Shown here one piece after another: positions 30,301 through 40,789 of a DNA stretch of 64,000 nucleotides. The DNA comes from Ahaetulla prasina (lineage: Eukaryota; Chordata; Lepidosauria; Squamata; Colubridae). Position 1 is the stretch's first letter. Every line of letters begins with the position of its first letter. A program made the translations under genes and the position numbers. The notes under the pieces were generated by a model. The model did not search any database. It saw only the letters and a list, made by a program, of their open reading frames with translations, and was not told the DNA's origin. The stretch lies in assembly GCF_028640845.1 (NCBI RefSeq), contig NC_080540.1, positions 230,562,794 to 230,626,793 of the forward strand, in the 5' to 3' direction.

Positions 30301-31745
30301 TTGTGATTGTGAGAAACAGATCCGGATGCAGTTGCCACTCTGATTGATCGATGGTCGTCCTGCTCAGCCAATCCGCTTGTGTGTTGGCGACTCCGGATAT
30401 GTGGGCTGCCTGTAGTGAGAGAAGATGTTTTTCTGCCCACAGGCCTATGGCTGCAGCCTCCTTCATCAATATGCGGGATCGGGTGCCTCCTTGACGGTTC
30501 ACATGGGCCTTTGTGGTAGTGTTGTCCGTCAGCAGTAGCACATGATGGTTTGATAGCTGCGCTTGGAAGTACCTGAGAGCTAGATGAGCAGCTCTCATTT
30601 CCAACCAGTTGATGTCGTTCTTGAGGTCGTTGGGGGACCAACGACCCTGAGTTACCTGGTCTGATAGGTGGGCACCCCAGCCGTAGAGGCTTGCATCCGT
30701 GGTGAGGACGAGACGGCAATGTTCCTGGAATGAGCAGCCCTTTGTCAGGGCTGGAGACAGCCACCACTGTAGAGACTTTCTGACCTTTGGGGGCAGAGGA
30801 ATTCTGATATCGGTATGGCTGTTGCCTGTTCTTTGGTGTGGGAGAAGTAGCCATTGTAGGGGTCATGAGTGAAGACGTGCCCAGGGCACGATCGACAGAC
30901 AAGAGACCATCTTTCCCAATAACTGTGAGAGCAGTGAAAGTGGAACCCTCTTGAGTGCCTTTACCTTTTTTGTCGTGTCTCTCATGTTGAGGAGACGGTC
31001 TCGGGAAAGAAACACCTGGCAGGATCTGGTGTTGATTCTTGCTCCCAGATGGACAATTTCGGTCGTAGGCACTAGATGGCTCTTTGCTTTGTTGACCGAA
31101 AAGCCGTGATCCTGTAGGGATTGAATTGTTACCTGTAAGTCCCGTAACGCCTGCTGGGCGGAGGACGACAGAATCAATATATCGTCCAGGTAACATTGCA
31201 TTCTTACTGGAATTGTGCGAAGGTGGGCCGCCACAGCATCCAGAATCTTGGTGAAGGTACGAGGAGCGGAAGATAGACCAAGGGCAGGGCCCTGTATTGA
31301 AAATGGGCCCGCATAACTGAACCTGAGAAAGCGTCTGTGGGCAGGTCTGATGGGTACATGTAGATAGGCCTCCTTGAGGTCGATGGATGTTAGATAGTCC
31401 CCTCTTCTGATGCTTCCTAAGATTGAATTGAGGGAGTGCATCTTGAATCTGCGATATTTGATGTGAAGGTTCAGTTGCTTCAGGTCTAAGATGGCTCTGG
31501 TGCCGCCTGATTTTTTGTCCACTAGGAAAAGAATTGAATAGAAGCCGGTCCCCTGGTGAGGCATGGGAACTGGTTCTATGGCACTGATGGACAATAGGTG
31601 TTGAATCTCGTCTTCCATTTGAGCCCTCTTGGTGGGTTCTTTGGGAATTTGGCATTGGATGAATCTCCTCGGAGGATTTGAATTGAATTCGAGGGAGAGA
31701 TCAAGGGTGATGGTTTGCAGTACCCAGGCATCGGTTGTCGTGCGG
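30300..31745 (-). pseudogene. Inner DIRS reverse transcriptase and RNase H (one nonsense codon)
   Basis: The RT core lies in a 251-codon frame (30863-31618), open upstream to about 31745. It has GFYSILFLVDKKSGGTRAILDLKQLN, LTSIDLKEAYLHVPI with catalytic Asp80, LGLSSAPRTFTKIL and the active-site YLDD at residues 143-146, all typical of DIRS RT. A TGA at about 30863 ends the frame. The same frame continues through LTTDASLYGWGAHLSDQ and the RNase H segment (30278-30604) with LLLTDNTTTKAHVNRQGG and GVANTQADWLSR. The equivalent position in the DIRS at 58.3 kb is a sense codon, so this stop is a private mutation. Together they copy element RNA into DNA. Confidence 0.9.
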
Positions 31746-31802
31746 GACCAGGTAGGGACGAACTAGGTGAGAAGACCACCAATGGGATCCTGGCCGGGAT
31801 AG

Positions 31803-33514
31803 TCATTTGTTCCTGCGATAAGGTCGGAAACCGGATCCATGGTAGGGACGTCTGGTCTGGGATTGCCTGGTCCTGTCACGAAAGGACTGTCTGTCCTGAA
31901 ACCTGTCAGGGGGAGGTTGGGAGGAACGTTGATAGGCCGGGGATTGGAACCCGGGATCCTGGGTGCGAAAAGGCTGTCTGCGGTAAGGAAGAGAAGGATG
32001 TCTATCTGAACGTCTAGAGACGTAGGGAAGGATCTTACGTTTGTCTTTTCCCTCAACTAAAATAGGGTCTAGGGCTTCACCAAAGAGACATCCACCCTTA
32101 AATGGGGCAGCCGCTAACCGCCATTTGGTCTTCATGTCGGCTTGCCATTGTCTGAGCCATAACAGCCTCCTGGAGGTGATGCTGGAGGCAAGGGCTCGGG
32201 ATGCAAATTTTGCAGAATTAAGGGTGGCATCCGCAGTGTATTCAGCAGCCGCTATCAATTTATTTATGTCCTGATGTAATCTGGAATCATCCTGAGGAAT
32301 CCTCTCCTGCATTTGTCTGAGCCATATCAAAGAGGCTCTAGCAAAGAATGAGGCTGCTGTGGCAGATCTGATAGCCCAGGCAGCCGCTTGATGGGTTTTG
32401 CGGGTGGAGAGTTCCGCTCTGCGGTCTTCCGTTCGGAGACCTTCTGCTGCATCTGAAGGTATAATGTTGGAGGAAGAAGCCAAGGTGGCAATTGGGGTGT
32501 CTACGGTAGGAACCTTGAGGAGATCCTCAAGATCTTGATCCGTCGTGTACATCTTTTTGTCTGAGCCACTAGGAGTAGGAATGGCACCAGGGTGACCCCA
32601 TTGACATTGGATGGTGTCCAAGAAGAGCTTGGGTGAAGGAATTACCCGTTGCTCTGAGACTGGTTCAGTAAAGAGGAATTTGTTGGGGTCTGACAGATCT
32701 GAAGCTCCCTCAGATTGGTGTAAGGCAACCCCCATGTTGGCCGTAACTTTTGCCTTGTGTAGTAATGTGTAGAAAAGCTCATGGCGAAAAAGGCCGGTGG
32801 GAGCAGGTTTGTCTGGGGCAGACTCTTCGTCTTCAGACAGATTATACTCTGCTATGTCTTCCTCCCCCAAAAAGGAGTCCTCACTATGGTGTGAAGGAGT
32901 TGGAGAGCGTGTGCGCAGCGCGCATAGTCTGGGTGGGTGGCTATCAGAATGGGGTCTTTGGTCAGAGCTGCCCGAAGGAGATGGAGCTGGGAAACCTCTC
33001 TGAGTGAAGGCATTGTCAATGCCTTGAGAAATGGTTTGCATGATAAGATGACGATATCCTGAGAAATGGCAGGATTACTGTCCTCTGTGGGAGACTCCGC
33101 TGCTGTGGGAGTGAAGGTGGCAGAAGGTGCCTGATGTGGGGCTCAGGCATGGCTCTAGAAGAATCTCCAAAACTGTACAAATTGTTTCCTGGTTTCTCCT
33201 GAACCACTAGGGATAGTGGGAGACCATCCAGGCTGATTTAATAAAGGAGAATCTTCAGTTAGTGGAACAGAAGTTTCCCTGCCTTCCTCTGCTAATCTTT
33301 GTTTTGCTTTATCAAATTGCCTATCCAAGGCCTGTTGTCTTCTGAGGCATCTCTCTGCAGCAGCAGAGGTTTGGAGAGAAGTAGAAGACTTAGATTTGGT
33401 GGCAGAAGCCCTTGATTTGGATCTGCTCTTGTGAGGGGGAGGAGCCACGCTAGTAAGGTGTCCTTGGGAGGGCGAGGCAGAAGCCCGGGAAGGAGATCTG
33501 CTGCGATCCGCCAT
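31803..33514 (-). pseudogene. Inner DIRS gag-like ORF1 (two stops, one frameshift)
   Basis: The likely start is the Met at 33514 (MADRSRSPSRASASPS), giving a Ser/Arg-rich N-terminus and a coiled-coil-like AAERCLRRQQALDRQFDKAKQRLAEEG. That frame meets TAG and TGA near 33144-33155, then continues in frame through APSATFTPTAAES to about 33045, where it shifts. The rest is a 412-codon frame (31803-33041) with an acidic block (EEDIAEYNLSEDEESAPDKP), KTHQAAAWAIRSATAASFFARASLIWLRQMQERIP, and a basic Arg/Gln/Pro-rich tail that may bind nucleic acid. DIRS ORF1 proteins are thought to be capsid-like. Confidence 0.85.
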
Positions 33515-34159
33515 CTTGGAAATGAGGCCTAGTGGTTATCAGAGGCCTTGGAATATATGCCCAAATAATATAGTGGCCCTGATCTGAGAATCCTGAAATA
33601 AGGTCAAACAATAAGGGCCAGTTAGCACCAAGCTGACACCACAGCCGGATTCAAAGCATTCAAAGGCTGCATGGGGGGTTGCTTTGGGGGGGGTGTCCCC
33701 AAATGGCGTGAAGCAGGCACCACTGCTCCTATAGCGCCCTTTTTACTGCAGCGTTGGCAGGGGGAACTAGCCTCCGACACCACGGATCTTTTCTCCACCC
33801 CTGCAGGCGCGAAGCCGTTACCACGGCTTCTCCTGCGCTCCGCTGGCCTCCACTTACAGTTTGGTGAGGTCCAGCGATGTCCGTTCCTCAAACCGGCGAT
33901 TCTACGAGGCTTGAGAGGCTTGGAATATGAAAAAAATGGCCTCCGGCCTTTGGGCGGCTCAGCTGAGCGGCACTGGGCTGCGCGCGAAGCACGAGCCTCT
34001 TTCCTTGCCGCTCCGGCTCCCAGCAGTCAAGAAAAAACAATTGGGCACTTTAAAACTTTTTTTAAGAATTTTTCCTAATTTATTGAAGTCCTATGAGCTG
34101 ATAAAAGAGTCAAAAGCAATGGAGCTAAAGGAGGTAGTCTCTCTATGGCCGACTGAGTT
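33515..34159 (-). promoter_or_regulatory. 5' untranslated region of the inner DIRS with a CpG-rich stretch
   Basis: Between ORF1 and the right ITR lie about 645 bp without element coding. 33650-34020 is GC- and CpG-rich compared with the surrounding DNA, which would suit a promoter. No TATA box is obvious. The open frames here on both strands have no recognised domain. Confidence 0.5.
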
Positions 34160-34272
34160 AATAAACTGGAGCTAAACAGGAAGAGGAGGTGTGTTTAAAC
34201 AAATTCAACTCAGTCTCTGGCCAATCAGATGAAGTTAACAACCCATTGCTTTGGACTCTCTTAGCAGCGTAC
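34160..34272. repeat. Right inverted terminal repeat, inner DIRS
   Basis: Inverted partner of 28518-28632; contains GTTTAAACAAATTCAACTCAG. Confidence 0.92.
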
Positions 34273-34280
34273 AGGAGAAT

Positions 34281-35628
34281 AGGCCCTTCTGGGCTGTTGG
34301 AAAGTCTCAGAAATAAGGCTTTTAATACCCTCCATAATAAAGCCCTTTAAATTCTCAGGTAAGGGCAGGTCCTTGCCAACAACTGGGCTCACCTCTGCAT
34401 TAATTGGAATTACGTTGTTAGAGGTAGATGCCCTGGGAACTTGGTTGATCTGCTCCAATTCCTTATCTGAAGAGCCCCACAGGTCAGCAGAGGAAATAGT
34501 CAGAGGAAAATTCTGCAAAGAAAGCTGGTCTGCAGCACCCTCTGGTGACAAGGCTCTGCATTGCAGGCTGTCAGTAGCCCTGGTTCCAGAGATATTCTCT
34601 GAAACAGAGGCACTATTCTTATTTGCTCTATTGCAAAGTTTTTGCAGGGCTTGATCTGTCTGCCTCTCATCCCTTTGGGATGCACAGATGGCTTAATATG
34701 TTTGGCAGGCTTGGAGTGCTCTTTGGTAGAATGTGCCCCGGGTCTGTCTGCTAAAGGCTGAGTACTATTACCAGCAGCTCCAACTTCAGCCATCTTAGCT
34801 GCTGTGGCTTTTCCGCCATTTTTGGATTTACAAAGAGCCTTAGGCATCCTGCTGGCTCGAGTTCAGCACAATCACAAAAAAGCTGGAAGTAAACTCTGAA
34901 ATAAACACTCAATGCATTAAAGAAGTAATCGCTGGGCAAATAAACTGGCTTGAGCCCTGAAGGCAGCCTTTCTCTCTCCTGACTGAGCAGCGGTGAGCCT
35001 GTCAACATGCAGAACAGCCTCCAGCAGCGCAAAGCTCCTGTCAGCGGCTTGACCCATTAGTGATCTTCAAGGTGATCCAGAGGCTTGGAAGCCTAACACT
35101 CACTGTAACATAAGTGGGGGAAGTGCTGGGTGAAGCTGCAAAGCAGGCAGGTTGTTCAGGAGCGCAAAAGCTCCACCAAGTGCAAATTTAAACTGTTGGG
35201 CGGCTCGTTAGTTATCAAAATGCCCGCCCAACTCGCCCAAGCAAGAAGCACCAAAGTTCTGAGAAGTGACTTCCCTCTTTCCTCTCAGGAGCGCAGAGCT
35301 CCTCAATCTGACACTCTGCACTGATTGGGAGCACTAGACTCCACCACAAGCCTGTCCAGAGCACCTGCAGCTCAACGGAAGACATGCGTCTGATTTTAAC
35401 TGCTAGCTGTCAAACGCCATGGCAGGGGGTTCGTCCAATAGCTAGAGCTAAAGCCCTTGCCACTGAGAACGAAGCACTCTCCCTAAGCACCTAGGGAGAA
35501 CTGTCAAACTCACAATCCATTACTGAATCCACAAGAAAAACAGTCTTTCAAGTACAAGTAAGCAGCATCCAGGAAACTTGCACTAGGAAGACCAACTTTT
35601 GACACATCCGTCTAGGCTAAAGGACTGA
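34281..35628 (-). pseudogene. Outer DIRS gag-like ORF1 5' part and leader
   Basis: Minus frames at 34261-34551 and 34500-34847 show ORF1 N-terminal-type sequence: MPKALCKSKNGGKATAAKMAEVGAAG, and later KDLPLPENLKGFIMEGIKSLISETFQ, similar in position to the SQDIRNFISEAIS-type region of the DIRS at 58-62 kb. The two are in different frames. From about 34850 to 35628 there is non-coding leader. The coding is cut at 34281 by the inner element and resumes at 28480. Confidence 0.7.
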
Positions 35629-35738
35629 GTCAAAAGTGGGAAGCCCTAGCAACGGAGGCAGAGCTTAACAACTTTGACAGATTCAGTCCTTCAACTGAAC
35701 AGATAAGGTCAACCCATTCCTGGATGCTGCCTCCACCT
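35629..35738. repeat. Right inverted terminal repeat, outer DIRS
   Basis: Inverted partner of 25854-25963; ends GGATGCTGCCTCCACCT. Confidence 0.9.
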
Positions 35739-35744
35739 AGAGAA

Positions 35745-36520
35745 CAGCTATGGTCTACAGGAAATTCTTTTACTGCCAGTTAATCCATTGAATTGTTGAT
35801 CTGTTTAAGATACATTATATCCTACTGCATTTGGGATATATTATATTTAGTATATATTGGGTTAGAATGCTACTGAAGGCGTACCGATCCAGCCTAATAT
35901 TCTGTCTTTCTGAGCAAGCTGAAGCTAACCTAACTTCAGGGAAGGAAATGTCCCATAAGGTAGGTATTATAGCAGTGAAGGCCCACCTCCTGGGACCAAT
36001 GAAATATTAATCCCTAGCAGACAACACCTACAACAACCCTTCTCTGGCAGATCTAATAAGAGCTGATATAATCAGGAAGAGGAGGTCCCTCGGATAACCA
36101 ATTCATAGTTCCAGAAGCATCTGGATTACAAGGATATTGTAATTAGGCTTTGGGTCAGGACATGCTTCTGTAAATTTAATATGTGACCAACATTACAAAC
36201 TGGAAGGGAGGGTAAGAATTGAGACATGCTTCTCCTTCTGGGCATCTTAGCAGCATTCACTGTTACTGAATGTCTAAATCTAGGCTTTTTGATGATATTC
36301 AGCTTTGAGATATTATTTTACAATGATTCCTGTTCTTGTCAGGCTACTTATAGAAAGTGGTGTTATCAGATACTATTTCTACAAGATTAACAATAATGTC
36401 TTACAAGGTTCTTGCTCATGAAAGGTTGTTGCTCATGAAAAAATTAGAAAAAGTCTTTGAAACTCTGAAGTTGGGTACTATAATACAATCATAGCAGTAT
36501 GCTATGATTCCCATCACCAA
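35745..36520. other. Unassigned, probably old LINE-derived DNA
   Basis: A piece near 35860-36060 (GCGTACCGATCCAGCC, then CTACAACAACCC) may be decayed LINE, but I cannot assign it. No gene. Confidence 0.35.
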
Positions 36521-36709
36521 TCTCTTTCCACTTATGACTGTATGACTATAACTTGTTGCTGGCAATCCTTATGATTTATATTGATATATTGACCATCAAT
36601 TATGTTGTAAATGTTGTACCTTGATGAACATATCTTTTCTTTTATGTACACTGAGAGCATATGCACCAAGACAAATTCCTTGTGTGTCCAATCACACTTG
36701 GCCAATAAA
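36521..36709 (+). mobile_element. Snake CR1-type LINE 3' end
   Basis: The sequence CCTTGATGAACATATCTTTTCTTTTATGTACACTGAGAGC, then CACCAAGACAAATTCCTTGTGTG and CAATCACACTTGGCCAATAAA, is the 3' UTR of a CR1-type LINE that is abundant in snakes. It runs directly into an ATTCT array. Confidence 0.75.
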
Positions 36710-36769
36710 ATTCTATTCTATTCTATTCTATTCTATTCTATTCTATTCTATTCTATTCTATTCTATTCT
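36710..36769 (+). repeat. (ATTCT)12 microsatellite seeded by a CR1 tail
   Basis: Twelve uninterrupted ATTCT units directly follow the AATAAA of the CR1 3' end. The pentamer is the normal tail repeat of this LINE. Confidence 0.95.
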
Positions 36770-38300
36770 TCTTACCAATTTCCCACCTAATCCTATTGTT
36801 TCTTGCTGTCTAACAAGAAAGCAATTGGCATCTTTTAAAGTCATCTATATTGGAGAATGGATTGTTGAAGCTAAAATTAAATCCAATTTAGGTAGTCAGT
36901 AGGAAACTGGATTTAAGGAACAATGTTTAAGAAGACAGAATTCAATCCTTCTTAAACAGTAAGGCCATAGTCTAAGAGGACAATTTGACTGTCAAAGATT
37001 TGGCACAAAAATCATTACCTTGTTTCAATGGCAAGGAATGGATTTGCATAGTCATACCTATTACATCATCATCTGTGACCACTTCTCAGTCATATTTGGC
37101 AAACATTATCCATGCCTCAATTACATTCTGTCTTACTCATTTTAATATGATCTCCCTAGGATACCCTTTCAAAATGTTTAGATGTTTCAAATAAAGCAAA
37201 ATGCAAAGTTCCAGAAACAAGTTACCACATCACTTGTCAATTGCTCATAACTTCAGGCACTGCATTATTCTTTAAAGGCCTAAACAAACTAGGGCCTGAG
37301 AATATGAAGTGTCATTTCTACCATTACAAATTTGTTTTGCTATCAGTATCTGCAGAAGAGACCTTTCTGTAAATGCCTCCATTGTCAAAAGCTTGTTTAT
37401 TAGGCATGCTGCTCCAGATTAAAGAATATCCTGCTTTTGCATTCACTCTGTTTGCATTTAGAAAATCTGTAGAAATACTTTCTGTTTATAGGATTTTTCA
37501 TTTAAAAGTAATACAGTGCAGTCCTTTGAAAAAATAAGTCATGTGTACGTGATTCATAAGATACAAACATTCCAAATGGAATGTTTAAATTAGAAAGTGA
37601 TGTAGATAAGGAATGGCTGTATTATAGATATTGCTGGTCTCTGAAATATACTTACCTCTGACTAACAATAATAATGTAAAATCAGTCAACCACAACTGGG
37701 GTTTACTCTGGGATGTACAAGCTTCATTTGGGTAATAGATTTGAGATACAGATTTACAATACTGATTTCTACCTCTGTTTCTTCATTTCAATAGCTCAGA
37801 CTTTTTGTAGGCCTTTCACAAAATTCCAATTATGTCTAATGTTTATATTAATTAACTGTTCATAATAGCTTTTATTTATCATACAAATATGAAGCATCTG
37901 TACGTCTCCAACTCAAATTAGAAATAAATTTCATCAGAGTTAGTCACACTTCACTGTTTTCTTTGGATTATTCATTTAAGACAACTCTATTGTACAGAAA
38001 TTATTTATCTCTACAAAAGCTGCCAGTTTAAACATTAAAATTCCAGGAATTCAATAAATAAATTACAGAGGATAAACGTTACATACATTTGGATGCATAC
38101 AAAACTCAACTTCTAAATTGCATTAAGAGCTGAAAAAAGACCTTACATACTGGAAAAATAATACTGCCTATCTTTAAACCTAGCACACCATAAATTACAT
38201 TCTTTGTTAAAATGTTAAGATCCATGTACTTTCATTCTCATTTCAGAGAGAAGCAGGCATTCAGAAAAAAATGGGAGTTCCATTTCAGTAACAGAGGATT
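36770..38300. other. Unassigned AT-rich DNA
   Basis: No gene or TE domain recognised. Little sign of recent insertion. Confidence 0.45.
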
Positions 38301-38365
38301 ACTATGTGGCAAATCTCTCTCTCTCTCTCCCTCTCTCTCTCCCTCCCTCCCTCTCTCTGTCCCTC
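38301..38365 (+). repeat. (CT)n / (CCCT)n pyrimidine microsatellite
   Basis: A CT-rich run with CTCTCTCTCTCTCTCC and CCCTCCCTCCCTCTCT blocks. Confidence 0.9.
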
Positions 38366-38920
38366 TCTTTTGGACAGGAGTAAACTGTTTATTTTTAACA
38401 TTTACCATATTCAAGAGAATAACATTTTCTCTGTGATATAAGTGCTACAGTTAGCATTTCTGCATATACTTCTGTAGCCCCAGGTTTTTCTACCTATTTG
38501 TCCCATCTTAACAACTTTAAGGTCTCTCAGGGTTTTAGCTATTTTTATATGTTATCCTTTCTTTTAACCCAGCTTCTCATTTCTCCAAATATAAATAAAT
38601 GCATTAAAAAAATTATCTTTGTGACCATGCATCTATCAAGCTCTTGATATTTTTACATGAGAAGACAGTGGGGATTCACCAGGACTAGACTAAAATGAAC
38701 AATAATTTGACCTTTATAAGAAAGATTATTGGGACCTCTGGAAACATTCCACATATTTTAAAATCTTTGGAGAATTGTTAGGGACCTACATTGTTATTGA
38801 AAAAAAAATAGTTCATCATTGCTACATGCAATGGAAAATATGTAATGAAAAACAGAACGGAAAGATCTCCTTAGGAAATACATTTTTGTTTCTGTTCACA
38901 GTATTCCTAAATCATTAATA
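38366..38920. other. Unassigned AT-rich DNA
   Basis: Nothing recognised. Confidence 0.45.
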
Positions 38921-40789
38921 TATCATATTTTTCGGTGTATAAGATGCACCAGAGTATAAGACACATAATTTTGGGGGAGGAAAACAAGAAAAAAAGAATT
39001 CTGACTCTGCCTGTCATCCTCAAGATCAGCGATGTCCAGACTTCCACTAGATTTTGATAATGAGCAGCACAGTTATCTGTTTAAAACAAACCCTATAACT
39101 CTATATTCCTTTAACTGGAATGAGTGGGCTAGGGGATGATTTTCTTTTCTTTTTTTAGAATTTAAGTTTTATTAATTAGGCAGTACAGTGATAAATTACA
39201 AATATATCTTAGCATTGCAAACATCTTTAGTCCATTATCCATTGCCAGGTCAGAATCCTAAAGTCAAATCCATATTATGAAACAAAGTACATAGCTAAAT
39301 GCAACCTCAGCACACAAACTGCACAGATCAAACAATGTATTTGAAGCTGTAGGTGTTGCATGATAATCTTTTGCCTTTACAGCGACCACATAGCTCTTGC
39401 CGATGGGGTCTCTTGAAGTCAATGTGCCTTTTTTTCTGAGGACAGGAGCAACAAGTCTTTGAACAGATATGACATTGAATTGCTTCTACTTTATAGGAAT
39501 TAAAGCTCTTTTGGCACTTGCAACAAAGCTGCTTAAAGTATACCTTATTGGTTCCAGAAATGCACCATACATAGGCACTTTCCCATCTGGTCTTACAGTC
39601 ATTGCAATGGAAATAGCCATATTTCTGTTCTAAGAACTGAAAGGTGGTTCTTCTGCCCCCTTCATCGAGGCAACTCAGCCTTCCTCAGCCTCGCCTCCTT
39701 GTCTGACCTGCTGCTGTGAAAAGTATCTGATGGCATGCCCCAGTAGTTCATCTTCCACTCCCGTCTTCTCTTCGGCACCGCCCTCCCCCTTCTCTACAGA
39801 TGTTTCTCGGACTCCTGGTTGAACTGAAAGGAAGGCGGCCCTTCAGGATGCGCCTTCGGTTTCTCCACTGCTTTGGGCAAGGTGAAGAGGCAGCAACCGA
39901 GCACGGGCGAGTAGAAGCCTGGGAGCGGCGGCTCCCGGCTGAGCCAGCCCGAGAGGCTTTGGGGTCAGATGGCCTGGAGCGGCCGGGATCCGAGCGAACA
40001 TTGCACTGCAGCGTCCACCCATGGGTTCACCTGAATGCCCACTTCTTTGGTGTTGGCTTGACAGAGCTGCGGGATGAGGCCCAGGCTGACTTGAGACAGC
40101 AGCGCCTTTAGCTGCACTCGCTTGTAAGTGTCCAAGTAATCCGGCAAAGACACCAGAGGAGTCGCAGAGGGGGCCGTGAGCACCCCTCGATAGGGATTAG
40201 AGATGCTGTTGCACTTGCTTTGCTTCCAGCTCAGCTGCTTCTGCTAGGGTGGTAGCTCGAGTCCACATTGTGGCTTGGGGTAAAGCTGGTTCCATAACTT
40301 TGATAAATGCTATAAGGTGGATAAATGAAGCAGTCCATGCTGGGACAGGGAATCTGGTTTTTGGGTGGGGGATGATTTTCATGGGGGCAGAAGAGGGACT
40401 TGGCACCGAAGGCTCTGCTCCCGAGATGCCCCGTCTTCCAACCTATAGCTCTGGGAGGAGGGTTGGAGGACAGCCTGAGGAACAAACCTCTTCAAGATGG
40501 GGGGGGGGGAATCTGCCCAGCAGCTTCGGCAAACAAGGCGGGCTCCACGGTTTGCGGCTGGTCACCCCTCTGGCCGCCCAGCATGCAGCTCAGGCCAGGC
40601 AATGGTTGCAATGACTTCCCAGCAACATGAGGAACCACTGCTGCCGCCACCGCCTAAGCCCTCTCTATGCCCAGGAGCCGAGCCAGCCATTGGATGGGCA
40701 GGGCTACATTCAGCATATAAGACGCACCCAGATTTTCACCCTCTTTTTGGGGGTAAAAAGGTGCATCTTATACAACGAAAAATACGGTA
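38921..40789. mobile_element. TIR-bounded non-autonomous DNA element containing a ZAR1L retrocopy
   Basis: The left end TATCATATTTTTCGGTGTATAAGATGCACC (38921-38950) is the inverted counterpart of the right end at 40760-40789, which in reverse reads TACCGTATTTTTCGTTGTATAAGATGCACC. A second inner motif TATAAGACGCACC (40718-40730) and its left counterpart (38956-38968) repeat the pattern. Without the retrocopy (39145-40367) and one duplicated target, the element is about 630 bp, with no transposase coding, so it is MITE-like. The superfamily and target duplication are not determined. Confidence 0.75.
39145..40367 (-). pseudogene. ZAR1L: Processed pseudogene (retrocopy) of ZAR1L, zygote arrest 1-like
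   Basis: ZAR1-family proteins are oocyte zinc-binding proteins that bind maternal mRNA. The minus strand holds an intronless copy. The start is at 40338 (MDCFIYPPYSIYQSYG), followed by a middle N-terminal region at 39965-40183 with YLDTYKRVQLKALLSQ and CQANTKEVGIQVNP. The C-terminal zinc-binding domain at about 39331-39650 has YGYFHCNDCKTRWESAYVWC, CCKCQKSF, QCHICSKTCCSCP and LCGRCKGKRLSC, ending FKYIV and a stop at 39328. The C-terminal wording fits ZAR1L better than ZAR1. A 3' UTR with AATAAA (39168-39173) and an A-rich tail (39145-39157) follows. Target duplications GGGGATGATTTTC (39132-39144, 40368-40380) flank it. Stops and frameshifts lie between the N- and C-terminal blocks, so no full protein is encoded. 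Confidence 0.9.

Larger units (their letters stand above)
28480..34280 (-). mobile_element. Inner DIRS-type retrotransposon, structurally complete
   Basis: About 5.8 kb, inserted into the gag region of the outer DIRS. It has inverted terminal repeats of about 113 bp (28518-28632 and 34160-34272), an internal complementary region at 28745-28840, and ORF1 (gag-like), RT/RNase H/methyltransferase-like and tyrosine recombinase genes in the usual minus-strand order. No target-site duplication is visible, as expected for tyrosine-recombinase integration. It is inactivated by two stops and a frameshift in ORF1, one nonsense codon after the RT core, a frameshift after RNase H and a lost catalytic Arg in the recombinase. 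The exact ends are uncertain by about 10 bp. Confidence 0.92.
25824..35744 (-). mobile_element. Outer DIRS-type retrotransposon, split by an inner DIRS
   Basis: Inverted terminal repeats of about 110 bp (25854-25963 and 35629-35738) bound it. An internal region at 26055-26130 is complementary to the left end and joined to a copy of the right end, the arrangement known for DIRS-1-like elements. On the minus strand the 5' end is at the right: gag start (34281-35628), then after the inner insertion the rest of gag (27862-28480), an inverted RNase H piece, a methyltransferase-like region and the recombinase (26166-27180). The RT domain is missing. Its own length is about 4.1 kb once the inner element is removed. 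It is inactive. Confidence 0.85.

Noticed and set aside
30863..30870. Stop after the RT core as an ORF boundary
   Set aside because: The coding signal continues in the same frame into RNase H and the fourth DIRS has a sense codon there, so it is a nonsense mutation and not a natural end.
29916..31655. 579-codon minus frame across the inner DIRS RT
   Set aside because: Its first 440 or so codons are a shadow of the RT and RNase H in another frame; only the last 130 or so match DIRS coding.
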